Below the pieces are notes generated by a model, which did not search any database, had not been told where the DNA came from, and saw only the letters and a list, made by a program, of their open reading frames with translations. A DNA stretch of 16,250 nt from Micavibrio aeruginosavorus. GTDB taxonomy: Bacteria; Pseudomonadota; Alphaproteobacteria; Micavibrionales; Micavibrionaceae. This document shows, in pieces, positions 1 to 6,667 of this stretch. The stretch is taken from positions 1 through 16,250 of the forward strand of contig QFOT01000035.1 of assembly GCA_003241285.1 (NCBI GenBank). The letters are read 5' to 3'. The first letter of the stretch is position 1; every line of letters begins with the position of its first letter. Both the position numbers and the translations under genes were made by a program.

Positions 1-491
1 CCGATGTCCACCATCTTCGCCGACCATTCGCGATTGTGATAGCCGGCGCCCGACGGCTTTCCGAAATGATGCTGCCAGAGATGCGCCATCTCATGAACGA
101 GTGTGGACAGAATCGCCCGGTCGTCCCGAGTGGCAAACATGGCGGGATTGAGCGCGATCTCGTCAGTGATCTCGGTGCGATCGCGTGACCCGAAGCGATT
201 CCCGTGAAAGAAGCCGTAAGCGCCCTGCTTGCGCTGCATGGTGATCAGGCAACCCGGCAGGGTGCCGGCGAACAGGCTCTCGTTGAAATAGGCGTATGCG
301 ACGACCAGATGGCCATAGGCCAAGACGGTCGGGTCGTATCGCGAGGCCGGATCGGGCTTTGCGTCGTACGACGCAAGCTTCTTGACCGTCGTCCGACCAT
401 CGACCTGATCGGCCGCCGCAGCCCGCGGCAGCTTCGCCGGACTGCCGGAGGCCAGAAGGTTCGTGCCGCTATCGTCGGGATGGATCGCCAT
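1..491 (-). CDS. SprT-like zinc metalloprotease domain protein (partial, continues past left edge)
   Basis: Reading the minus strand from an ATG at 491 gives an open frame to base 1 with no stop. It contains YAYFNESLFAGTLPGCLITM, then QGAYGFFHGNRF, TDEIALNPAMF, and the zinc-protease helix LVHEMAHLWQHHFG (HExxH; bases about 60-100), followed by GYHNREWSAKMVDIG. This order (FN.xLF, LP.C.IT, DEI.LNP, HEM.HLWQ, YHN.EW) is typical of SprT-like proteins found on plasmids and mobile elements of alphaproteobacteria; the distant chromosomal relatives SprT/Spartan act on DNA-protein crosslinks. The role here is inferred only. The first roughly 60 residues are low-complexity and not recognised, so the true start may lie elsewhere or have been cut off by the junction at its 5' end. 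Base composition is GC-rich, unlike the rest of the window. The C-terminus lies outside the window. Confidence 0.75.
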   Translation of the reverse strand, partial: MAIHPDDSGTNLLASGSPAKLPRAAAADQVDGRTTVKKLASYDAKPDPASRYDPTVLAYGHLVVAYAYFNESLFAGTLPGCLITMQRKQGAYGFFHGNRFGSRDRTEITDEIALNPAMFATRDDRAILSTLVHEMAHLWQHHFGKPSGAGYHNREWSAKMVDI

Positions 492-513
492 CTCGACACC
501 CTGACAGGATCGG
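491..513. other. Composition and gene-content junction
   Basis: To the left lies GC-rich sequence with a SprT-like gene on the minus strand (39 G/C of 60 at 361-420). To the right lies sequence of about 47% GC (28 of 60 at 541-600) that encodes the C-terminal part of glyoxalase I on the plus strand. No inverted terminal repeat, target duplication or integrase is visible at the switch, so the sequence does not say whether this is an insertion boundary, a deletion scar or an assembly chimera. The exact breakpoint is uncertain by about 20 bases. Confidence 0.6.
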
Positions 514-794
514 AAACGAGACAAAGCCCATTGCTGGAGCTTACCTATAACTGGGATAAAGAAGACTATACCGGTGGGCGCAATTTCGGTCATCTGGCCT
601 ATGAAGTGGATAATATTTATGAGTTCTGCCAGAGCCTCGTGGATCAAGGTATTGTCATCAACCGCCCGCCGCGCGACGGTAATATGGCCTTTGTAAAATC
701 TCCGGACGGTATTTCCATCGAGATTTTGCAAAAAGGCGATAAGCTTTCCCCTGCCGAGCCATGGGCGTCGATGCCTAATACTGGGACATGGTAG
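513..794 (+). pseudogene. gloA: Lactoylglutathione lyase (glyoxalase I), 5'-truncated remnant
   Basis: The frame gives ETRQSPLLELTYNWD, then YTGGRNFGHLAYEVD, INRPPRDGNMAFVKSPDG, ISIEILQKGD and the C-terminal tail PWASMPNTGTW, the signature of alphaproteobacterial GloA (VOC fold, isomerises the methylglyoxal-glutathione hemithioacetal). About 93 codons remain of a family length near 145. Three metal ligands can be placed by comparison with E. coli GloA: the Glu of LELTYNW, the His of FGHLAY and the Glu of SIEIL. The N-terminal strand carrying the first His ligand (LHTM) is missing, so the remnant should be inactive on its own. The same frame stays open upstream to about base 204, but that part is antisense to the SprT-like gene and has no GloA similarity. 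The stop codon overlaps the start of the Hsp70-like gene by 7 bp, so gloA and yegD were probably one operon. Confidence 0.85.
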
Positions 795-2044
795 ATAAAT
801 ATTTCTGCGGCATTGATTTTGGAACGTCCAATTCGGCGATGAGCGTGGGCTCTGCGAATGGCACATCTCTTGTGCCACTCGAAGAATCGCATGTCACAAT
901 CCCAAGCGCGATTTTCTTCAATACGGAGGAAAACCAGACTTCTTTCGGGCGTAAGGGAATGAAAGAATATCTGGTTGGCTACGAAGGACGTTTATTACGA
1001 TCATTAAAGTCCGTCCTGGGCAGCGAGCTGATATCTGAAGCCACGCAGGTGGGAAGGCGCAAGCTTCCGTTTCGCGATATTATCGGCATGTTTATCGGTC
1101 ATATAAAAAAACAGGGCGAAATCCATGTGGGCGCTGAAATCAGCGACGTTGTTATGGGGCGGCCTGTCCATTTTGTCGATGGTGATGAGGCGGCAGACTG
1201 CCGGGCGCAAACTGAGCTTGAAGCCATTGCGCGTGCACAAGGGTTTAAAAATATTCATTTTGAGTATGAACCTTTGGCGGCAGCAAGGGATTATGAAAGT
1301 ACAATTGGTAAAGAGGAAATCGTACTGGTTTTCGACATCGGGGGCGGAACATCAGATTTCTCGGTGGTGCGCTTATCGCCATCTGCGAAAAAGAAAGCGG
1401 ATCGCCAGAAAGATATTCTGGCCAATGAAGGTATTCATATCGGTGGAACGAATTTCGACCAGAAATTAAGTCTTGAAACGGTGATGAAGGATTTAGGGTA
1501 TCAGACTAAGCTTAAAAGCGGTTTGGATATGCCCAGAGCCCCGTATCTGGAGCTTTCGACATGGCACCTGATTAACTTTCTTTACACGCAAAAGGCAATC
1601 TCCGAAATGAAATCTCTGTTACCGTTACTGGAAGAAAGGTCGATGATTGAGCGTTTCATCCGTATACAGGAAACGCAGCGTGGGCATGAAATTGTTGGAA
1701 AGGTCGAAGAGGCCAAGATTGCTTTATCAGAGAATAAAAAGCATCGAATTGATTTAAGTGATATCGAGCAAGGCTGGCATAAAGAAATAACCGTTCAAAG
1801 TCTGCATAAAGCCATCGACGGGGAAATCGATCGGATCGTTGCTGTTGCTAAGGATACGGTTGATAAAGCCGGTCTTAAATCGGATCAGATCAATGCTATT
1901 TTTATGACGGGCGGATCGACCGGTTTGCCCGGATTTGAGCTGAACATTAGAAAAGCCTTCGCCTCATCACAAATACAATATGGTGATCGTTTCTCCAGCG
2001 TGGCCAAAGGTCTGGGTTTAGCGGCGGCGGATCAGTTTTTGTAA
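788..2044 (+). CDS. yegD: Hsp70-like ATPase of the YegD type
   Basis: This 418-residue protein has the actin/Hsp70 ATPase fold. It shows phosphate-1 loop GIDFGTSNSAMSV (about residues 8-20), phosphate-2 loop VFDIGGGTSDFSVV (about 181-194), GIHIGGTNFDQ (about 215-225) and the adenosine motif IFMTGGSTGLPG (371-382). It ends soon after the last motif, so it lacks the DnaK substrate-binding domain. That is the layout of E. coli YegD (about 450 residues), whose client and role are not well established. The ATG at 788 overlaps the gloA stop by 7 bp and has only a weak Shine-Dalgarno match, which suggests translational coupling to gloA. If gloA is truly truncated here, this gene may have lost its native promoter. 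Its 3' end overlaps the convergent TetR gene by 13 bp. Confidence 0.9.
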   Translation: MVDKYFCGIDFGTSNSAMSVGSANGTSLVPLEESHVTIPSAIFFNTEENQTSFGRKGMKEYLVGYEGRLLRSLKSVLGSELISEATQVGRRKLPFRDIIGMFIGHIKKQGEIHVGAEISDVVMGRPVHFVDGDEAADCRAQTELEAIARAQGFKNIHFEYEPLAAARDYESTIGKEEIVLVFDIGGGTSDFSVVRLSPSAKKKADRQKDILANEGIHIGGTNFDQKLSLETVMKDLGYQTKLKSGLDMPRAPYLELSTWHLINFLYTQKAISEMKSLLPLLEERSMIERFIRIQETQRGHEIVGKVEEAKIALSENKKHRIDLSDIEQGWHKEITVQSLHKAIDGEIDRIVAVAKDTVDKAGLKSDQINAIFMTGGSTGLPGFELNIRKAFASSQIQYGDRFSSVAKGLGLAAADQFL

Positions 2045-2631
2045 TAAGCCCAGAATACTTTCAGCGCATTTTTGACAGCGTCGGGCAGTAATTTCTTGTT
2101 TAATCTTTTTTCAACTCCCATTAAGCGTTTCGTATACAAATCGGCTTCCAGCAGCGATTTGAGCTGCATGGCGGCAAGCCATGTATCGCATTTTCTTACC
2201 TTTTTATCACGAACGCCTTGATCGAGAAGGGCGGCCACGCGGCCCCATGAAGTTTTGATGCCGCATTCATAGATATGGGCCCCAATTTCTATTTTATCGG
2301 CTTGGGCGATGACGCGGCGTTTCATATCAATCATGTCCTGTGACAGGATAAAAGCAAGGTATTCGCGGTCAAAAAGATCGAGCTTTTTTTCGAGTGGCAA
2401 TTTAGCTTCAAGCGCTGCAAAAGCCTTGGCGGCCAGACTGCGGGCATTGGCCATCATAACGGCAACAAATAATTCTTCCTTGTTGTGGAAATAGCCGTAA
2501 AGCGTTGCCTTGGAGCCGCCGACTTTAGTGGCAATATCAGACATGGATAGTTTATCAAAGCCTTTTTCCAGAAAAAGGGTGCTGGCGATCTCGATTATCT
2601 TTTGACGTTTTTCTTCTGTCTTTACCCGCAT
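2032..2631 (-). CDS. TetR/AcrR-family repressor, probable regulator of the divergent efflux operon
   Basis: This is a 199-residue protein. The N-terminal TetR_N domain contains IIEIASTLFLEKGFDKLSM and the helix-turn-helix SDIATKVGGSKATLYGYFHN (about residues 31-50), ending KEELFVAVM. The C-terminal helical ligand-binding/dimerisation half resembles the AefR/AcrR-type C-terminal domains. The gene is divergent from the efflux operon, with 101 bp between the two starts. A 19-21 bp palindrome sits on the efflux promoter there, so repression of the operon by this protein is the natural inference; the ligand is unknown. The ATG at 2631 is preceded by AGGAT at suitable spacing. No clear -35/-10 pair could be assigned to this gene. 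Its 3' end overlaps yegD tail to tail by 13 bp. Confidence 0.9.
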   Translation of the reverse strand: MRVKTEEKRQKIIEIASTLFLEKGFDKLSMSDIATKVGGSKATLYGYFHNKEELFVAVMMANARSLAAKAFAALEAKLPLEKKLDLFDREYLAFILSQDMIDMKRRVIAQADKIEIGAHIYECGIKTSWGRVAALLDQGVRDKKVRKCDTWLAAMQLKSLLEADLYTKRLMGVEKRLNKKLLPDAVKNALKVFWAYYKN

Positions 2632-2664
2632 TCGATCCTATATCTGAATAAACTTATTTAGTTC

Positions 2665-2694
2665 TTGACGGCTTGATCATCACGATTTTATAAT
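2665..2694 (+). promoter_or_regulatory. Sigma-70-type promoter of the efflux operon
   Basis: TTGACG at 2665-2670 (5 of 6 to the -35 consensus) and a perfect TATAAT at 2689-2694 are separated by 18 bp, on the strand of the efflux operon whose start codon is at 2733. The predicted transcription start near 2701 falls inside the palindrome at 2695-2715. Confidence 0.75.
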
Positions 2695-2715
2695 TAAACC
2701 GTACTGTACAGTTTA
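2695..2715. promoter_or_regulatory. Palindromic operator, probably bound by the divergent TetR protein
   Basis: AAACCGTAC-T-GTACAGTTT at 2696-2714 is an inverted repeat centred on T2705. All nine positions of each arm pair except one (C2700 against A2710), and the outer pair T2695/A2715 extends it to 21 bp. It starts one base after the -10 box and covers the predicted transcription start. This is where a TetR-type repressor blocks initiation, and GTAC-centred palindromes of this size are common for the family. The assignment to the 2032-2631 protein is inferred from adjacency. Confidence 0.7.
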
Positions 2716-2732
2716 CATGATGGATATTTAAA

Positions 2733-4157
2733 GTGCAAGTCCCCAAAGCTTTTCCGCTTGCTGCAATCTCACTGACGCTTTTCTTGACAGGATGCGCCAA
2801 TATTCCCGATTTGGACGATCTGGTATCTTTTCGTTCCATGTCGTCTTTTGAAACGACAGAAAGCTTTTCTTCGCAGAAGACGGAATGGCCAACTGATGAA
2901 TGGTGGCTTGCATATGGCGATCCGCAGCTAGATAATCTTATTCAAAGTTCATTCGAAAAATCGCCGGATATCGCACAGGCTGCGGCACGAGTGCGCCAAG
3001 CAGAGGGCTTGGCCCAGCAACAGGGATCGGCTTTATTCCCTGAAGTAACGGGGAATGGTTTTATACAAAAGAGTAAACAAAGCTATTACAACGGAGCGCC
3101 GGCGGATTTTGTACCGCATGGGTTCCAAAACGCGGCGCGGGCAACTCTCGATATTGGGTATCAACTGGATTTTTGGGGTAAGAATAGAAATCTTCTGGAT
3201 GCGGCGATCTCGGGTAAAAAAGCGGCTGAATTGCAGGCGGCTCAGGCAAGGCTGTCGCTGGCGGCTAGTATTGCAGAAACCTATTCGCAATTGGTGCAAC
3301 AATACGCGGCCCTGGATGCCGCTCAGGACGCTTTGGATATCCGCGGTAAAACGGCAGATCTTATCAAAGATCGCTTCGATGAGGGCCTTGAAAATGCCGG
3401 GGGCTATGATCAGCAGCTGGCGGCGCAAGCGTCAGCCGAGGCGGAGATCGAGTACTTAAATGAATCGATAGCTTTGACAAAGAACCGCTTGGCGGCTTTA
3501 AGCGGAACCGGGCCGGATCGTGCGCTTTTAATTGGAAGGCCGAAAGTTAAGGCGCTTAAATCCTTTGGTTTGCCGGATAATGTGCCGGCGGAATTGATAG
3601 GTCGCCGGCCAGACATTCTGGCGGCTAAATATATTGCCATGGGCGCAGCAAAACGCGTGGATGCGGCAAAAGCCGATTTCTATCCGAACATTAATCTGGC
3701 CGCTTATTTCGGTCAGCAATCTTTGGGACTTGAATATTTTACCGAGAAGGGTTCGTTCATCGGGGCTTTCGGTCCGGCAATATCCTTGCCTATTTTCGAA
3801 GGCGGGCGGTTAAGTGGCCAATATAAACAAAACGCCGCACAGTATGAAACGGCTGTGGCGCAATATAATGCTACCCTTATCACAGCGCTGAATGAAGTGG
3901 CCGATGCGGCGACCAGCAAAAAGGCGCTAATTGCGCGGACACAAAAAACCGAAAAAGCAGTAAAGGCATCCGAGCGTGCCTATAAAGTTGCGATGGACCG
4001 ATATAAAGGCGGGCTTTCTCCGTATCTCGATGTTTTGAGAGCGGAGGACGGCGTTGTGTCGAGCCGCCGCGAGTTATCACAGATCAAAACACGCGCGTTC
4101 GTATTGGATGTCCAAATGGTGCGGGCCCTTGGCGGCGGATTTAATTCTCAGGAATAA
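2733..4157 (+). CDS. Outer membrane efflux factor (OprM/NodT family lipoprotein) of a tripartite pump
   Basis: This 474-residue outer membrane factor forms the TolC-like exit duct for the pump encoded downstream. It has a lipoprotein signal MQVPKAFPLA...LFLTGC with acylated Cys21, the family motif EWWLAYGDPQLDNLIQ (about residues 56-70), helical-barrel repeats rich in Ala/Gln, and second-repeat motifs ELIGRRPDILAAKY and FGPAISLPIFEGGRL. The start is taken as GTG at 2733: it gives a compact signal peptide, and the nearer ATGs at 2717 and 2720 are out of frame and close after four codons. No Shine-Dalgarno is obvious. It is the first gene of the operon, 17 bp ahead of the EmrA-like gene. Substrates cannot be told from the sequence. 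Confidence 0.92.
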   Translation: MQVPKAFPLAAISLTLFLTGCANIPDLDDLVSFRSMSSFETTESFSSQKTEWPTDEWWLAYGDPQLDNLIQSSFEKSPDIAQAAARVRQAEGLAQQQGSALFPEVTGNGFIQKSKQSYYNGAPADFVPHGFQNAARATLDIGYQLDFWGKNRNLLDAAISGKKAAELQAAQARLSLAASIAETYSQLVQQYAALDAAQDALDIRGKTADLIKDRFDEGLENAGGYDQQLAAQASAEAEIEYLNESIALTKNRLAALSGTGPDRALLIGRPKVKALKSFGLPDNVPAELIGRRPDILAAKYIAMGAAKRVDAAKADFYPNINLAAYFGQQSLGLEYFTEKGSFIGAFGPAISLPIFEGGRLSGQYKQNAAQYETAVAQYNATLITALNEVADAATSKKALIARTQKTEKAVKASERAYKVAMDRYKGGLSPYLDVLRAEDGVVSSRRELSQIKTRAFVLDVQMVRALGGGFNSQE

Positions 4158-4174
4158 CAAGTTAGGAAATTATC

Positions 4175-5086
4175 ATGCAGGATAATCAAGAAGACGCGAA
4201 CAAGTCCAAGGCTCAGCCAAAGAAAAGAAAGAAGCTTTTCGGTGTCCTTTTCCTTGTACTTATAGTGGCGGCTATTTTAGGAATTTCTTACTGGTATCTA
4301 CATGCCAGAAATTATGTATCGACTGATAATGCCTATGTCGGTGCAGAAGTAGCGCAAGTGACACCTTCAACCGGCGGTACAGTGAAAAGTATCGAAGTGA
4401 TCGATACACAAAAAGTTAAAGTCGGTGATGTGCTGGTAGTGATTGATGATGTCGACGCTAAACTGGCTTTAGCACAAACGGCGGCGCAATTGGCGCAGAT
4501 GCAGACTAATCTTGACCGCGCCAAGATAGATTTCGAGCGTCGTCAGGCGCTAGCGCAATCGGGCTCCGTTTCAGGTGAAGAGTTGAGCACAGCCGAGAAT
4601 GCTTACAAAGCCGCGCAAGCTTCCTATGATGCGACGAAGGCGAGGGGCGACCAGGCGCAGATCGATCTGGAGCGTACAGTTATTCGTGCGCCGATCGATG
4701 GTGTGATTGCCAAGCGCAGCGTTCAATTAGGGCAGCGTGTCCAAGTCGGTACGCCACTCCTGTCTGTGGTGCCGCTTGATAAAGTGCATGTCGATGCAAA
4801 TTTCAAGGAAGTACAACTTCGAAAAGTCAAAATCGGCATGCCGGTTGAACTTGAAGCCGATATCTATGGCGACGATGTGAAATATCATGGGAAGGTTGCG
4901 GGATTTTCTGGCGGCACAGGCGCGGCGTTTGCGATTATTCCGGCGCAAAACGCAACTGGCAACTGGATCAAGGTCGTTCAGCGTTTGCCGGTACGTGTTG
5001 AGCTTGATCCTAAAGAACTGGCTGAGCACCCCTTGCAAGTTGGGCTTTCGATGGAAGTGACGATTGATATTTCAGGCGCTCATTAA
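4175..5086 (+). CDS. emrA: EmrA-like periplasmic adaptor (HlyD/membrane fusion family)
   Basis: This 303-residue membrane fusion protein links the inner-membrane pump to the outer membrane factor. It has a short Lys-rich cytoplasmic N-terminus, one membrane helix LFGVLFLVLIVAAILGISYW (21-40), then the EmrA-type motif YVSTDNAYVGAEVAQV (48-63), a lipoyl half-motif, an alpha-helical hairpin (about 95-165) and the second lipoyl/beta-barrel half starting TVIRAPIDGVIAKRSV. It is somewhat shorter than E. coli EmrA (about 390). AGGAAA lies just upstream of the ATG. The stop TAA shares its last A with the ATG of the pump gene (TAATG), indicating translational coupling. Confidence 0.92.
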   Translation: MQDNQEDANKSKAQPKKRKKLFGVLFLVLIVAAILGISYWYLHARNYVSTDNAYVGAEVAQVTPSTGGTVKSIEVIDTQKVKVGDVLVVIDDVDAKLALAQTAAQLAQMQTNLDRAKIDFERRQALAQSGSVSGEELSTAENAYKAAQASYDATKARGDQAQIDLERTVIRAPIDGVIAKRSVQLGQRVQVGTPLLSVVPLDKVHVDANFKEVQLRKVKIGMPVELEADIYGDDVKYHGKVAGFSGGTGAAFAIIPAQNATGNWIKVVQRLPVRVELDPKELAEHPLQVGLSMEVTIDISGAH

Positions 5087-6597
5087 TGGCATTTGAGGAA
5101 AAACCTGTCCGGCCTTTGCAGGGAAGCGAACTTTTTATCGCAGGCCTTTTGCTGGCAGCCTCGAACTTTATCGTCGTTCTGGATATGACGATTGCCAATG
5201 TTTCCGTCCCGCATATTGCGGGCGGTCTGGCGATTTCGCCGAGCGAAGGTACGTACGTCATCACCTCTTATGCTGTTGCCGAAGCGATTACCGTTCCTTT
5301 GACCGGATGGCTGGCATCGCGTTTCGGTACGCTGCGGGTCTTTACCTTCGCTATGCTGATGTTCGGTGTTTTTTCGATGTTGTGCGGTCTGGCCAATTCT
5401 CTTGGTTTCCTGGTCATTAGCCGGATCCTGCAGGGTTTTGCCGGTGGTCCGTTGATGCCGCTCTCTCAAACTTTACTGATGCGGATATTTCCCAAGGAAA
5501 AGCAGGGCGCCGCCATGGGTTTGTGGGCGATGACGACTTTGATCGCGCCGGTATTGGGGCCGGTGATCGGCGGCCATATCAGTGACAACTGGGGGTGGCC
5601 GTTTATTTTTTATATCAATATACCCCTGGCCGCTCTAGCTGCCTTTCTGATCTGGAAGATGTTGCAGCGATTTGAAACCAAAGTTATCAAGGCGAAGATA
5701 GACTTCGTCGGGCTGGCGTTGCTCGTGACATGGGTCGCGGCGCTACAGATAATGCTAGATGAGGGGAAAAAACTCGACTGGTTTGCTTCAACCGAAATTT
5801 GTATATTGCTTGGCGTTGCCATTATCGGGTTTATATCTTTCCTGATCTGGGAATTGACGCAGGAAAATCCGATTGTCGATTTGCGCGTCTTCCGGCATCG
5901 GGGATTCTCGGCCAGCGTTTTAACCATATCTCTCGCTTTCGGGGCATTTTTTGGATCGGTCGTTTTAACGCCGCTCTGGCTGCAAACCTATATGGGATAC
6001 ACGGCGGAATGGTCGGGGCTAACGACTTGCGCTCTCGGTATGCTGGCAGTCATCGCGGCACCCTTCGCCGCCAAAATGTCGACCAAGTTCGATCCGCGCT
6101 ATCTTGTTTTCTTCGGGGTCATGTGGCTCGGGCTTTGGACATTTGTCCGCTCGTTTGGCACCACCGATATGACGCATTGGCAGGTATCGATCCCCATGCT
6201 GATACAGGGGCTTGGCATGCCATTTTTCTTCGTGCCGCTCACAGGTCTTGCACTGGCCAGCGTGCTTGAAAAAGAAACGGCGTCGGCGGCAGGTTTAATG
6301 AGTTTCTTGCGTACCTTGGCAGGCGCATTTGCGACATCGATCGTTACCACAAGTTGGGAGAACGATGCGTCGATGTATAAAGCCGAGCTTGCCGGAAAGA
6401 TTGAAATGCCGCCCGAACTGGCCCAGAGCGGGGCGCAAGGTATAGCGATGCTCGATCAAATGGTGCAGTCGCAGGCCGTGATGCTGGCGACAAATCATAT
6501 TTTCCTGATATCCGCCTGTACGTTTGTGTTTGCGGCACTTGCTATATGGTTTGCGCCGAAGCCGACGCGGGTCGCTGATACTTCTGCAGCGCATTAA
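5086..6597 (+). CDS. emrB: EmrB-like multidrug MFS transporter (DHA2, 14 TM)
   Basis: This 503-residue proton-driven drug exporter of the inner membrane has about 14 hydrophobic helices. Family motifs are VLDMTIANVSVPHIAGGL in TM1 with its acidic residue Asp33, the motif-A region GWLASRFGTLRVF (about 74-86), RILQGFAGGPLMPLSQTLL, and motif C LIAPVLGPVIGGHISDNWGW (about 152-171), which marks drug antiporters. The length matches the DHA2 family (E. coli EmrB 512). Translation starts within the stop codon of emrA. Together the three genes encode a complete EmrAB-TolC-like system under the TetR-type operator; EmrB relatives export hydrophobic uncouplers and antibiotics, but the substrate here is unknown. 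Confidence 0.94.
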   Translation: MAFEEKPVRPLQGSELFIAGLLLAASNFIVVLDMTIANVSVPHIAGGLAISPSEGTYVITSYAVAEAITVPLTGWLASRFGTLRVFTFAMLMFGVFSMLCGLANSLGFLVISRILQGFAGGPLMPLSQTLLMRIFPKEKQGAAMGLWAMTTLIAPVLGPVIGGHISDNWGWPFIFYINIPLAALAAFLIWKMLQRFETKVIKAKIDFVGLALLVTWVAALQIMLDEGKKLDWFASTEICILLGVAIIGFISFLIWELTQENPIVDLRVFRHRGFSASVLTISLAFGAFFGSVVLTPLWLQTYMGYTAEWSGLTTCALGMLAVIAAPFAAKMSTKFDPRYLVFFGVMWLGLWTFVRSFGTTDMTHWQVSIPMLIQGLGMPFFFVPLTGLALASVLEKETASAAGLMSFLRTLAGAFATSIVTTSWENDASMYKAELAGKIEMPPELAQSGAQGIAMLDQMVQSQAVMLATNHIFLISACTFVFAALAIWFAPKPTRVADTSAAH

Positions 6598-6667
6598 GCG
6601 TATAAAATTCGAAATTATTTTATGAAACTTTATGCTTTTCAATGTGTTAGCATTAATAGAGCAATAA

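Noticed and set aside
204..512. The frame of the gloA remnant extends open upstream to an ATG-like start near 204, giving an apparent 196-residue protein.
   Set aside because: The upstream part has no glyoxalase similarity, is Arg/Gly-rich shadow sequence, and is antisense to the well-supported SprT-like frame. It is a chance fusion across the junction.
6602..6623. Inverted repeat ATAAAAT...ATTTTAT between emrB and ybaL, considered as a terminator.
   Set aside because: The 7-bp stem is pure A/T with an 8-nt loop and no following T tract, so it is too weak for an intrinsic terminator and likely reflects AT-rich spacer composition.
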